A stretch of 64,000 nucleotides of DNA. Source: JBBEAM01 sp942491105. GTDB lineage: Bacteria > Pseudomonadota > Alphaproteobacteria > Kiloniellales > DSM-21159. The stretch spans positions 496,001 through 560,000 of the forward strand of contig CALNZX010000001.1 in assembly GCA_942491105.1 (NCBI GenBank), read 5' to 3'. Within the stretch, counting starts at the first letter, position 1; every line of letters starts with the position of its first letter. Positions 8,701 through 15,890 of this stretch are shown here, in pieces. The notes beneath the pieces are model-generated. The model was not told the DNA's origin. It searched no databases and saw only the letters and a list, made by a program, of their open reading frames with translations. The translations under genes were made by a program, and so were the position numbers.

Positions 8701-10302
8701 GGTGTCGTTGCCATTACCGCCAGCGATCGTATCGTTGCCACTACCCCCATCCATGGAATCGTTGCCCGAGCCGCCAAAAAGCGAATCGTTACCCGCACCG
8801 CCGAACAGGAAGTCGCTTCCAATTCCACCGTCCAGAGTATCGGCGACATTGCCGCCGACCATCGAGTTATCATCGCTGGGGCCGGAGGAAAACAGGACCT
8901 GATCGGAATAGTAAACGGAGGTGTTCGGGCTGGCGTTGAAAAAATGCTCAACGCCACTGACGGCGCTGCCGTTGTAGTAGCCGCCGCTAATATTCGTGCT
9001 GCCCCCCTCGATGATCACGGAGGTCTGGTTCAGGGGGCTGGTCGTGTAGAGCCAGTCGTTGTTTCCGGTATCACCCTGAAATCGCGTGATTTGAGACACC
9101 GCGTCGCCCCCAAGGGTGTCATCTCCGCTGCCCCCATAAAGGGTGTTGGTGCCCGCGCCGCCGGTCAGGGTGTCGCTGCCGCCCTGTCCGAAAACGCTAT
9201 CGTTGCCGGAACCGCCGTCGATGGTGTCATTCCCGTCGTTGATGTTTTCGGACACCAGGGAATCGCCTGAGAGAATGTCGTTGCCCGCGCCCCCGAAAAC
9301 CGTATCCGAGGCATTCGTGCTGCCGCTGATGATGTCGTTGCCGCCCTGGCCGAGCAGGGTGTCGGTACCCGCGCCGCCATCTATGATGTCGTTGTGGTTG
9401 CCGCCATCGATGTAATCGTCGGCACCGCCGCCAAAGGCTGTATCGTTTCCATCGCCGCCATAGATGGAATCGTTGCCCACGGGAATGTTCGGATCCGGAA
9501 TGTCCGTGGGACGTATTTCGCCGTTGAGGGAATCGTTGCCCGCGCCGCCGAATATGACATCCGCCCCGCCGCGCCCGACGAGCTCGTCGTTGTTGCTGTT
9601 ACCGGTCAGGCTGTTGTCCGAGTCCGTGCCTTCAAAGCGGAAAATGGCCCCATTGGTGCCTTCGAGATGCTCGACATTGGCGACAGTGCCGCGCCGCCCA
9701 GCTTGGGAATCCGAGGTCGTGCCGGACTGCAGATTGACGACAACCGTGGAGATCGTGCTCACGCCCGTGACCAGGAACAGGTCGGTCCCGTTGCCGCCGT
9801 CCTTGGCGCCGATCGCCGCGCCAACCAGGGTATCGTTCCCATTGTCGCCGCTCAGCGTATCCCCTTCGATCCCGCCATAAAGCGTGTCGCTCTGATTGCC
9901 GCCAAAGAGGGTATCGACCCCCGTGATACCGAAGATCGTATCGTCGCCGCCGATACCGAATACCGTGTCGTCGCCGGTGGTGCCGGTATAGCTGTCAGGT
10001 CCATTAGTCAGGACGACCGGCGCAAGGGCGTTGACATCGAGGGCACTGTCCAGCCCGGCAGCCGCGAATTCCTCGCCGCCGCTCGTCTCCTCCTCGGTGC
10101 CCGTCTTCGTATCTTCATTTTCTTCCGAAGCGCGTCCGCGCCCTCGGCCGCCACGACCGCCGTCTAGGCGGGAATCCCCGAACCGACCTACGCCGGCATA
10201 GTCCCCAAAGCGCCCGGCCTGTCCGCCGTCCGCGTTGGACCCGCTGCCGCGCGCGCCTCCCATAAAACCGAAAGCCCAGTCGAAGAACCCAGACCTAGCC
10301 AT
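5794..10302 (-). CDS. Giant RTX (hemolysin-type calcium-binding repeat) protein, first paralog
   Basis: About 1502 residues made mostly of GGxGxDxLx nonapeptides, which fold into calcium-binding parallel beta-rolls after export. I see no signal peptide and no cysteine after the chosen start, as expected of a type I secretion substrate. The ATG at 10302 (MARSGFFDWAFG) is preferred because the paralog at 10782-13994 starts the same way; upstream in-frame codons contain the only cysteine. After a Gly-rich N-terminus of about 100 residues, repeat blocks alternate with non-repeat modules carrying NVEH and GGxxxGS signatures. One module of about 225 residues occurs twice. The last 105 or so residues are not repeats, are nearly identical in both paralogs, and probably hold the secretion signal. 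No protease, lipase or adhesin catalytic domain is visible, so the role (surface layer, matrix or adhesion) is open. Confidence 0.85.
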   Translation of the reverse strand: MARSGFFDWAFGFMGGARGSGSNADGGQAGRFGDYAGVGRFGDSRLDGGRGGRGRGRASEENEDTKTGTEEETSGGEEFAAAGLDSALDVNALAPVVLTNGPDSYTGTTGDDTVFGIGGDDTIFGITGVDTLFGGNQSDTLYGGIEGDTLSGDNGNDTLVGAAIGAKDGGNGTDLFLVTGVSTISTVVVNLQSGTTSDSQAGRRGTVANVEHLEGTNGAIFRFEGTDSDNSLTGNSNNDELVGRGGADVIFGGAGNDSLNGEIRPTDIPDPNIPVGNDSIYGGDGNDTAFGGGADDYIDGGNHNDIIDGGAGTDTLLGQGGNDIISGSTNASDTVFGGAGNDILSGDSLVSENINDGNDTIDGGSGNDSVFGQGGSDTLTGGAGTNTLYGGSGDDTLGGDAVSQITRFQGDTGNNDWLYTTSPLNQTSVIIEGGSTNISGGYYNGSAVSGVEHFFNASPNTSVYYSDQVLFSSGPSDDNSMVGGNVADTLDGGIGSDFLFGGAGNDSLFGGSGNDSMDGGSGNDTIAGGNGNDTALGQDGDDQISQVTGNLVAFGGDGNDTMSGGSGSDTLTGGNHNDSLFGGDEVDTLFGGNGNDYLNANLPEEGAAGAAESLYGGAGDDTLTGDPSSNTMLFNGGGGVDDWLWTYDRDDINANVVNLTAGTITGGVWRGSTVTNVEHVMLLGSNTGLTENAIFTGNDAANSLVGGDNADTLGGEDGGDFLFGGAGNDTLFGYTTGIDVTTDGADTIFGGDGNDQIFASGGDDSVSGGNNDDSIFGQSGNDSLDGGSGNDNISGSSGNDTVVGGTGDDDLSGDIRDTVFGADGNDFVFGGAGNDSIQGNGGNDSLDGGSGNDYIDGNAGNDIITDTSGFQQLFGGTGDDTITATGGLNGSTGSLLGGDGDDTLSFSIDSATGSGEVYGDNKSAGNAGDGDDVITILGRGAATVFGADGADTITGSDDNQNFEILGGDSDNDTIFGGGGNDSLRGSDGDDSLSGGTGNDDVRGGSQADSISGGSGNDILYGDGALVSVNDADDIVQGDSGDDSIYGSGGSDRLFGGGDNDIVLGSIGDDEIDGGGGNDTLFGGSDNDIITDTSGVQQAFGGTGDDTISVSGTAFSAGSIQGDGGDDVLSFELGFPGSTAVVYGDGTTFGNPDDGDDRITITGRGGATVFGSNGDDTITGADDNTIVETLQGNEDNDSIFGGGSNDLLQGGDGNDRLDGGSGNDTLEGGAGNDTLEGGLGVDSLDGGFGDDTVFYDSSDAFIRGGSGVDTLVATSGNDIIFLDSAPFGVVETNGGFERVELGAGNDILIGDRNGGTGNGNIRITGDAGNDIISLWGNGHDVITGDAGVDTLYGGGGNDAIYGGSDQDFIYGGAGTDTLWGGAGNDVFYVGRGDGTNTIIDSTLPAANNGLVLYHGYNDPEYDDFYGVAPGDVDFAYGGGQVTLTIDNDDGNGPTSVTFDYGTIRTLNLWDHADVNGGPPPQSSDFVISVYTWNSVTNEFELTA
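5797..6550. repeat. 3' segment shared with the second RTX gene (copy 1)
   Basis: This stretch aligns without net gaps, at a constant offset of 4988, to 10785-11538 in the other RTX gene. Bases 6185-6303 are identical over 119 consecutive positions, and most of 5805-6050 differs only at scattered, mainly third-codon, sites. Bases 6060-6110 diverge clearly. The pattern fits recent gene conversion or strong constraint on the C-terminus. Confidence 0.8.
7005..7725. repeat. Tandemly duplicated internal module of RTX paralog 1
   Basis: The protein motif NDIITDTSG, followed by QxFGGTGDDTI, a VYGD element, GRGxATVFG and a run of calcium repeats, occurs twice. The two motif positions are near bases 7040 and 7715, so the period is about 675 bases (225 residues). 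The second RTX gene has one copy (near 11965). The extra copy accounts for part of the length difference between the paralogs. Confidence 0.65.
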
Positions 10303-10365
10303 TTTCTTAGCCCCCGCACCCACGCCCCAAGCAGATCGCTTGCAGTACAATGGATTGAAGTTGAG

Positions 10366-10384
10366 GGAAGGCAATTAGCCTTCC
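10366..10384 (-). promoter_or_regulatory. Hairpin in the leader of RTX gene 1
   Basis: Perfect 7-bp stem GGAAGGC-TAATT-GCCTTCC on the minus strand, about 64 bases before the start codon. The other RTX gene has a related but differently looped stem at the matching place (14061-14075). An mRNA-stabilising or translation-control role is a guess. Confidence 0.45.
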
Positions 10385-10391
10385 ACGCAGG

Positions 10392-10424
10392 GTTAAAAAA
10401 TGCCTAATTTCCAAGACATTGTCT
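10392..10424 (-). promoter_or_regulatory. Shared upstream element of RTX gene 1: CtrA-like box and AGAC-N3-GTCT palindrome
   Basis: On the minus strand the palindrome AGAC-AAT-GTCT (10414-10424) is followed by TTAG-N7-TTAAC (10392-10407), one mismatch from the CtrA consensus TTAA-N7-TTAAC. The same two elements, in the same order and at the same distance from the start codon, precede RTX gene 2. Conservation between the paralogs is direct; CtrA control is inferred from the consensus. Confidence 0.5.
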
Positions 10425-10781
10425 AGCCTTCGCTTATTTCTTCGATAATTCTTGGATTATCTGTTTCGCTTTTCAATTGAGTTTTTTATACGCTGCCCAG
10501 TCGCGCCAGGGATGTGGCAAAAGCAGAAACTATAGGCTTTACCGCGCCTTTATATGGTTAACAGACTTTCATGATAGATACTCCAGGTAGAATCCTTGAA
10601 GCTCTCAAGTGATCACGTGAATGTGATTATTCCGCAGTTAATAGGCCGTCTCTTCGCCGTTTAGGCGATCCTCGAGACCGCGTGCGCTGAAAAGCGGCAC
10701 TGCCCCAGGGCGTCAGGACGCCAAGTTTCAACAGGAGCTGCCGAACCTGAAACGGCATGCCCTTATCTGTCCCGGCGGCAG
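10425..10781. other. AT-richer intergenic region between the two RTX genes
   Basis: These 357 bases lie between the stop codon of RTX gene 2 and the leader of RTX gene 1. I see no open reading frame with coding character. There is an imperfect stem-loop at 10648-10678 (GTCTC and TCGCC arms pairing with GGCGA and GAGAC), overlapping palindromes GTGATCAC and TCACGTGA at 10609-10620, and long AT stretches near 10440-10490. No hairpin with a T-run marks a clear terminator for RTX gene 2. Confidence 0.5.
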
Positions 10782-13700
10782 CTATGCCGTCGGCTCGAAT
10801 TCGTTGGTAACCGAGTTCCAGGTGTACACCGAAATCACGAAATCGCTGCTCTGCGGCGGCGGCCCGCCGTTGACGTCGGCATGATCCCAGAGGTTGAGCG
10901 TGCGGATCGTCCCGTAATCGAAGGTCACGGAGGTCGGTCCGTTGCCGTCGTCGTTGTCGATGGTCAGGGTCACCTGGCCACCGCCGTAGGAGAAGTCCAC
11001 GTCGCCCGGCGCGACCCCGTAGAAGTCATCGTATTCGGGGTCGTTGTAGCCGTGATAGAGGACCAGGCCGTTGTTCGTATTCTCGTTCGTGGCATCGATG
11101 ATGGTGTTCGTTCCGTCGCCGCGCCCGACATAGTAGACATCGTTGTCCGCGCCGCCCCACAGCGTATCCGCACCGGCGCCGCCGTAGATGAAATCCTGAT
11201 CGCTGCCGCCATAGATCGCGTCGTTGCCGCCACCGCCATAGAGCGTATCGACTCCGGCATCGCCGGTGATGACGTCGTGGCCGTTGCCCCAGAGCGAGAT
11301 GACATCGTTCCCCGCGTCGCCGGTAACGCGCAGATTGCCGTTGCCTATCCCGCCATCGCGATCGCCGATCAGGACGTCGTTGCCGGCCCCAAGTTCAACG
11401 CGTTCGAAGCCGCCATTGGTGTCGCCGGTGCCGAAGGGCGCGGCATCCATGAAGATCACATCGTTGCCATCCGTGGCGACCAGGGTATCCGAGCCCGACC
11501 CGCCGCGGATAAAGACATCCGCGGAATCGTAGAAAACGATGTCGTTGCCGCCGCCGCCATCGAGGGAATCGCCGCCGGCGCCGCCCTCGAGAGAGTCGTT
11601 GCCGGCGCCGCCCATGAGCAAGTCATTGCCAGCCCCGCCGAACAGCAGATCGTTGCCGCCATCGCCCGACAGGGTCTCAACGCTATTGTTGTCGGTGGAT
11701 CCGTAGATCGTGTCGCTGCCGTCGGCACCGAAGACCGTCGCGGCACCGCGCCCCAAAAGCGTGATGGTGTCATCCCCGTCACCCACACCGCCCGAGGGTA
11801 TGCCATCGCCATAGACTTCGCCTGTGGACCCCGAGATCCCGAGTTCGAAGCTGATGATGTCGTTGCCGCTGTCGCCCGACAGCGAGCCCGCGGAGAAACT
11901 AGTGGCGATACCTGTAATCGTATCGTCGCCGGCGCCGCCGAAGACCTGCATCACGCCGCTGGTATCGGTGATGATGTCGTTGCCGTCTCCGCCTATGAGA
12001 TAGTCGTTGCCACCGCCGCCATCGAGGGAATCGTCATCGGCGTCACCGAACAGGGAGTCGTCATTGGCACCGCCAAAGAGCTGATCGTTGCCGAAACCGC
12101 CTGTCATATGGTCGTTGTGGCTGCCGCCATAGAGGGTGTCGTTGGCACCGTTCCCCTCTAGGGAATCGTTGCCATTGCCGCCAAACAGCGTGTCATCTCC
12201 GCCGCCTGCGCCCACGGCGCCAATGTTTTCACCCGCAAGAGTATCGTCGCCGCCCTGGCCAAAGATAATATCATTGCTCGATCCGCCGGCGGCAGTGTCG
12301 GCTCCCTCGCCGCCATCGATCGAATCGCTTCCGCTCTGACCGAAAATTCTGTCGTCGTCGTCTCCGCCAAAAGCCGTGTCGTTGCCACCGCTTCCATAGA
12401 TGACGTCGTTGCCGCTATCGCCGTACATCGTGTCGTCGCCATCCGCGGCATTCGCGCTACTGGTATGTCCAATCAGCGTGTCGTTGCCCGCTCCACCGTA
12501 CAAAAAATCGCCGCCGTCGCCGCCGGTCAGGGTATCGGCGTTGACACCACCGACCAGGGAATTCGCCGCGGCATTGCCCGTGAAAACCGCGTTCTCGTTC
12601 TCGCTGGAGCCCGAATTGAGAAGCATCACGTGCTCGACATTGGTGATCGTCGAGCCCCGCCAAACGCCCCCCGTAATCGTGCCGGCCGTCAAATCGACGA
12701 TGTTGGCGTTATTGTCATCGCCGTCGTAGCTCCACAGCCAGTCGTCCAGGTCGCCGCCACCGTCGAGCAGCATGTAATTTCTGGCTTCGTCAGCGGTCAG
12801 GGTATCGTTTCCAGAACCGCCGTAGAGACTCTCAAGCGAGGTGGGCGAGGCAATTCCCGGCACGTCGGCGTTCAAATAATCGTCGCCGTTTCCGCCGTAC
12901 AAGGTATCGATATTCCGGCCGCCGTAGAGCGAGTCGTTGTCATCGTCGCCCATGAGCGTATCGCCACCGTTGCCGCCGCTCACCGTGTCATCGCCGTCCC
13001 CGCCGAAAACTATGAGGCGTCCAGTCTCTTGCGAGATCTGGTCGTCGCCGCTTTGCCCGAAAGCCGTGTTCGTACCGAGTCCACCGACAATCGTATCGTC
13101 GCCCGTGCCGCCATCCAGGGAATCGTTGCCATCGCCGCCAAAGAGCGAATCGTTGCCGCTCCCGCCGAACAGGAAGTCGTTTCCGAAGCCGCCGCTCAAG
13201 GTATCGTTGACGTTGCCGCCAACCATGCTGTTGTCGTTGGTCTGACCTGCGTTGTCGACAAGCAGCGAGCCGAGATAATTGACCGCCGTGTCCGGGCTGG
13301 CATTGAAAAGGTGCGACACGCCGGAAACCGTGCCGCCGTCGTAGTATCCGCCCGTTATCGTGCCAGCGCCTCCCAGATTGACCGTGGTCAAGCCGCCGGG
13401 ACTCGTCGTGTAAAGCCAGTCGTCGCTGCCGATGCCGCCGTTGAATGCGGTGGTCTGGACCGTGGCATCGCCACCAAGGGTGTCGTCTCCGGCGCCGCCA
13501 TCGAGGCTGTTGATGCCGGAACCGCCGGCCAGGATGTCGTTGCCGCTTTGGCCGAGCAGCCAATCGTTGCCGGCGCCGCCAAAAAGCGTGTCGTTGTCGT
13601 TTCCGCCATCGAGCGTATCGTTGCCGCCGATACCGTTGAGCGTATCGTTGCCGCCGATACCGAAAACCGTATCGTTGCCGGGGGTGCCAGGGTAATTGTC

Positions 13701-13994
13701 CGCGCCACCGGTCAGAATGATCGACCCCAGGGCGCTGCCCTCGAAGCCGCTGTCCGGCACCGTCACCGCGAAGTCGGTCGAGCCGCCGCTCGTATGCTCA
13801 TCGGTTCCGGTGTTCTTATCTTTATTCTCGCCGGAGGCGCTTGCTTGGCCGCGCTCTAAATAGGATTCCCCGAGCTGACCTACGCCAGCATGATCCCCGA
13901 ATATACCGGCCTGCCCGCCGTCCGAGTTGGACCCGCTGCCGCGCGCGTCTTCCGTCAATCCGAAAGCCCAGTCGAAAAATCCAGACTTAGCCAT
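10782..13994 (-). CDS. RTX (hemolysin-type calcium-binding repeat) protein, second paralog
   Basis: 1070-residue paralog of the neighbouring giant RTX protein, with the same architecture. The N-terminus MAKSGFFDWAFG is followed by a Gly/Ser/Asp-rich region containing GSGSNSDGGQAG, then blocks of GGxGNDxLxG nonapeptides broken by NVEH/GGVWRGS modules. The C-terminus of about 105 residues is almost identical to its partner's. No signal peptide and no cysteine were seen. The ATG at 13994 is preceded by GGGAGG at good spacing, which fixes the start for both paralogs. It would be exported by a type I system and folded by extracellular calcium. No ABC exporter or membrane-fusion gene lies nearby. 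Confidence 0.85.
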   Translation of the reverse strand: MAKSGFFDWAFGLTEDARGSGSNSDGGQAGIFGDHAGVGQLGESYLERGQASASGENKDKNTGTDEHTSGGSTDFAVTVPDSGFEGSALGSIILTGGADNYPGTPGNDTVFGIGGNDTLNGIGGNDTLDGGNDNDTLFGGAGNDWLLGQSGNDILAGGSGINSLDGGAGDDTLGGDATVQTTAFNGGIGSDDWLYTTSPGGLTTVNLGGAGTITGGYYDGGTVSGVSHLFNASPDTAVNYLGSLLVDNAGQTNDNSMVGGNVNDTLSGGFGNDFLFGGSGNDSLFGGDGNDSLDGGTGDDTIVGGLGTNTAFGQSGDDQISQETGRLIVFGGDGDDTVSGGNGGDTLMGDDDNDSLYGGRNIDTLYGGNGDDYLNADVPGIASPTSLESLYGGSGNDTLTADEARNYMLLDGGGDLDDWLWSYDGDDNNANIVDLTAGTITGGVWRGSTITNVEHVMLLNSGSSENENAVFTGNAAANSLVGGVNADTLTGGDGGDFLYGGAGNDTLIGHTSSANAADGDDTMYGDSGNDVIYGSGGNDTAFGGDDDDRIFGQSGSDSIDGGEGADTAAGGSSNDIIFGQGGDDTLAGENIGAVGAGGGDDTLFGGNGNDSLEGNGANDTLYGGSHNDHMTGGFGNDQLFGGANDDSLFGDADDDSLDGGGGNDYLIGGDGNDIITDTSGVMQVFGGAGDDTITGIATSFSAGSLSGDSGNDIISFELGISGSTGEVYGDGIPSGGVGDGDDTITLLGRGAATVFGADGSDTIYGSTDNNSVETLSGDGGNDLLFGGAGNDLLMGGAGNDSLEGGAGGDSLDGGGGNDIVFYDSADVFIRGGSGSDTLVATDGNDVIFMDAAPFGTGDTNGGFERVELGAGNDVLIGDRDGGIGNGNLRVTGDAGNDVISLWGNGHDVITGDAGVDTLYGGGGNDAIYGGSDQDFIYGGAGADTLWGGADNDVYYVGRGDGTNTIIDATNENTNNGLVLYHGYNDPEYDDFYGVAPGDVDFSYGGGQVTLTIDNDDGNGPTSVTFDYGTIRTLNLWDHADVNGGPPPQSSDFVISVYTWNSVTNEFEPTA
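10785..11538. repeat. 3' segment shared with the first RTX gene (copy 2)
   Basis: Partner of the segment at 5797-6550, aligned at a constant offset of 4988. The 119-base identical run is here at 11173-11291. Confidence 0.8.
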
Positions 13995-14060
13995 TTGCTT
14001 ACCTCCCGCACCCACACCCCTGGGCAACGGCCCGGTAGCGCAATGGATGGAACCATGGAT

Positions 14061-14075
14061 AAGGCCGCTCGCCTT
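14061..14075 (-). promoter_or_regulatory. Hairpin in the leader of RTX gene 2
   Basis: Stem AAGGC-GAGCG-GCCTT on the minus strand, extendable by two further G-C pairs across a 2-base bulge. It sits where RTX gene 1 has its 7-bp leader hairpin. The stem sequence is largely kept while the loop differs. Confidence 0.4.
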
Positions 14076-14084
14076 CCACCTAGG

Positions 14085-14117
14085 CTTAAGAAATGGCTAA
14101 TTTCTGAGACGCTGTCT
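14085..14117 (-). promoter_or_regulatory. Shared upstream element of RTX gene 2: CtrA-like box and AGAC-N3-GTCT palindrome
   Basis: On the minus strand AGAC-AGC-GTCT (14107-14117) precedes TTAG-N7-TTAA (14086-14100). The palindrome is 113 bases before the start codon, against 112 in RTX gene 1. The palindrome arms are identical in the two genes while its three centre bases differ, as expected of a protein-binding site. Confidence 0.5.
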
Positions 14118-14382
14118 AGTCTGCTTTAACAAAAATCGCTAATTACTTACCTATCTTTTAACCCTTTTGATGATATTGCCTTTGCTCTGAATGGGCTTAC
14201 CTGGCTTCCTTGCCAGGCCAGGAATATATATTTTTCAACGCTTTATCTTGGCGCACAATCGCCATCGGGGAAATCTGAGGCTAAAACTCCCGCAGTATAG
14301 CGGCCATCACCTTCAGGGAGAAATAATAGGCTCGCTAACTTAGATTTCGCCATAGGCGCGAAACATAGCGTGCCATTAACCG
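14118..14382. other. Intergenic region between ssb terminator and RTX gene 2
   Basis: AT-rich stretch without a credible gene. It holds one 6-bp inverted repeat (CCTGGC-TTCCTT-GCCAGG, 14200-14217) next to an ATATATATTTTT run at 14224-14235. Part of the RTX gene 2 promoter may lie here. Nothing else was recognised. Confidence 0.45.
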
Positions 14383-14414
14383 AAAAGCGGCGCTGCCGCC
14401 AGGCGCTGCGCCGC
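14383..14414 (-). terminator. Rho-independent terminator of ssb
   Basis: On the minus strand, GCGGCGC and GCGCCGC form a stem around a 14-base G+C-rich loop and are followed directly by TTTT. It lies 25 bases past the ssb stop codon. Confidence 0.7.
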
Positions 14415-14438
14415 CCGTTCAGGTCTCAGAATTATGTC

Positions 14439-14909
14439 TTAGAACGGGATGTCGTCGTCCAGGTCCGCGCCGCCGCGCGCGGGGGCATCGTAGTTGCCCT
14501 GGCTGCCGCCCTGGTCCATGCCGGCGTAGTCATCGCCGCCACCTCCGCCGCCGCCGCCGCGGGTATCGAGCATGGTCAACTCGCCACGGAAGCGCTGCAG
14601 CACGACCTCGGTGGAGTATTTCTCCACGCCCTGCTGATCGGTCCACTTGCGGGTTTGCAGCTGTCCTTCGACATAGACCTTGGAGCCTTTCTTGAGATAG
14701 CGCTCGGCGACTTCGATCAGCCGCTGGTCGAACAGAACCACCCGGTGCCATTCGGTTTTCTCGCGCCGCTCTCCGCTGTTCTTGTCTTTCCAGGTCTCGG
14801 AGGTGGCCAGCGAGAGGTTGCAGACCTTGTCGCCGCTCTGCATCGAGCGGACCTCGGGGTCCCGCCCCAGATTGCCGACCAAAATGACCTTGTTCACAGA
14901 CCCAGACAT
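14439..14909 (-). CDS. ssb: Single-stranded DNA-binding protein
   Basis: Coats single-stranded DNA during replication, recombination and repair, and recruits partners through its C-terminal tip. The 156 residues comprise an OB-fold domain (residues 1-110: NKVILVGNLGRDPE, WHRVVLFDQ, YVEGQLQTRKW), a flexible linker with a run of eight glycines near 118-125, and the acidic interaction tip DLDDDIPF. Length and layout are standard. uvrA is close by but divergent. I found no alphaproteobacterial LexA box (GTTC-N7-GTTC) upstream. Confidence 0.97.
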   Translation of the reverse strand: MSGSVNKVILVGNLGRDPEVRSMQSGDKVCNLSLATSETWKDKNSGERREKTEWHRVVLFDQRLIEVAERYLKKGSKVYVEGQLQTRKWTDQQGVEKYSTEVVLQRFRGELTMLDTRGGGGGGGGDDYAGMDQGGSQGNYDAPARGGADLDDDIPF

Positions 14910-15010
14910 TCGCGCTCTCCGACCATCGTTCGATTCACAGAAACATGCGCCGGTTTAGGCGCTCACCCACTGTGCTGTCTAGGCCGAACAGCGGCAAGGA
15001 GGAATCTCCC

Positions 15011-15805
15011 CTATCCCGCGGAGAGATCCCGGTCGCCCAACTTGCGGAAAAGCCGCGGCAGGATCCGCCGCGGGAAGGCAGCGCCGCTCCGCGCCGTCTG
15101 CCTCTCATCATTGAAAACGGCCTGCAGCAAGGCCGAATCGCGCCACAGCGATTCTGCGATCCGGAACGCGCGGGCGTGCGTTTGATCTTCGCGCAGCCAG
15201 CATTCCAGCTCCAGGAGCTGATCGCGCGGCAAGGCGCCGCCTTCGAGCCGCGTATACCAAGCGATGGCGGGCAGGACGGGGTCCTTCTGATCCAGCTTCT
15301 GATGCTCCCGAGGACGCACGGCGCGCCAGAACTTGCGCAGCGCGGACGCCAGGCGGCTCTCGACCATCGCCGCGGGAAGCCCGCTGCGCTCCGCGACCTG
15401 CTGGGTTTTCAAGCCGTGCAGACGGCGGAGCATGAACAGCTTGCGGTCACGCCGCGACAGGCTAGCAAGACAGTTATCATAGACGCGCAAGCGCCGCAGA
15501 TAGTCCTGCTCCGTATCGTAGCGCGCGTGCCTTGCGTCTGGCCGGCCGGAGAGCTTCGGCATGGCAAGCCGCAGAGCACTCGGCGAGGGCCGCTCGACGG
15601 TCATCGTGCGAACCGTCTGGAAAAGAAAGGCCTTGGGATTACCGACCCTCTGCCCGCCACGCCTGCGGCGGCGCAATGCCTCGACAGCGTGCGAGACCAC
15701 CGCGCACGCCTGTTCCCGGTCGCCGAGGCGCTCCCTGGCGAGCTGCAAGAGCTCCTCAGCGAAAACTTCCTCCGTAGCGCCCGCAGTCTGCTCCAATTCA
15801 ACCAA
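15011..15805 (-). CDS. ECF-type sigma factor with a C-terminal FecR-like (DUF4880) domain
   Basis: 264 residues. The first 165 look like a FecI-type extracytoplasmic-function sigma factor: a degenerate region 2 (about 10-70, ending NPKAFLFQTVRTM) and a clear region 4 helix-turn-helix (about 108-160, LSRRDRKLFMLRRLHGLKT then VESRLASALRKFW). Residues 178-222 (IAWYTRLEGG, LECWLRE, ARAFRIAESLW) match the DUF4880 fold normally found at the cytoplasmic N-terminus of FecR anti-sigma proteins. The apparent start is TTG at 15805, with GGGGA 10 bases upstream; no better in-frame start is present. It follows the fecR-like gene on the same strand. The fused domain may hold the sigma factor inactive or dock it to FecR; that is inference. 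Confidence 0.75.
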   Translation of the reverse strand: MVELEQTAGATEEVFAEELLQLARERLGDREQACAVVSHAVEALRRRRRGGQRVGNPKAFLFQTVRTMTVERPSPSALRLAMPKLSGRPDARHARYDTEQDYLRRLRVYDNCLASLSRRDRKLFMLRRLHGLKTQQVAERSGLPAAMVESRLASALRKFWRAVRPREHQKLDQKDPVLPAIAWYTRLEGGALPRDQLLELECWLREDQTHARAFRIAESLWRDSALLQAVFNDERQTARSGAAFPRRILPRLFRKLGDRDLSAG

Positions 15806-15819
15806 GGCCCGGCAATCCC

Positions 15820-15840
15820 CTGTCCCTAGATGGAGGACAG
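15820..15840. promoter_or_regulatory. Inverted repeat in front of the sigma-factor gene
   Basis: CTGTCC and GGACAG arms, 9 bases apart, lie within the 85-base gap between the fecR-like gene and the sigma gene and overlap its expected translation-initiation region. Could be an operator or an mRNA hairpin limiting translation. Weak evidence. Confidence 0.3.
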
Positions 15841-15890
15841 ATTACCGGCGCGTCTCGTTGAACTCAATTACTGGTTTATTTATAGGCGGA

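Noticed and set aside
5722..10167. Long plus-strand open frames antisense to the RTX genes (for example 5722-7536, 7789-9270, 10881-12161 and 12465-13859)
   Set aside because: They arise because the nonapeptide repeats leave the opposite strand free of stops. Their translations are monotonous Val/Ala/Ile repeats with no signature, and both minus-strand frames have conserved starts, leaders and a terminator.
5794..13994. CRISPR-like or satellite DNA impression from the short periodic repeats
   Set aside because: The periodicity is 27 bases in frame with coding nonapeptides, spacers are not unique, and no cas genes exist.
14910..15010. SOS (LexA) control of ssb and uvrA
   Set aside because: I looked for GTTC-N7-GTTC and its complement upstream of both genes (also 16920-17053) and found no match.
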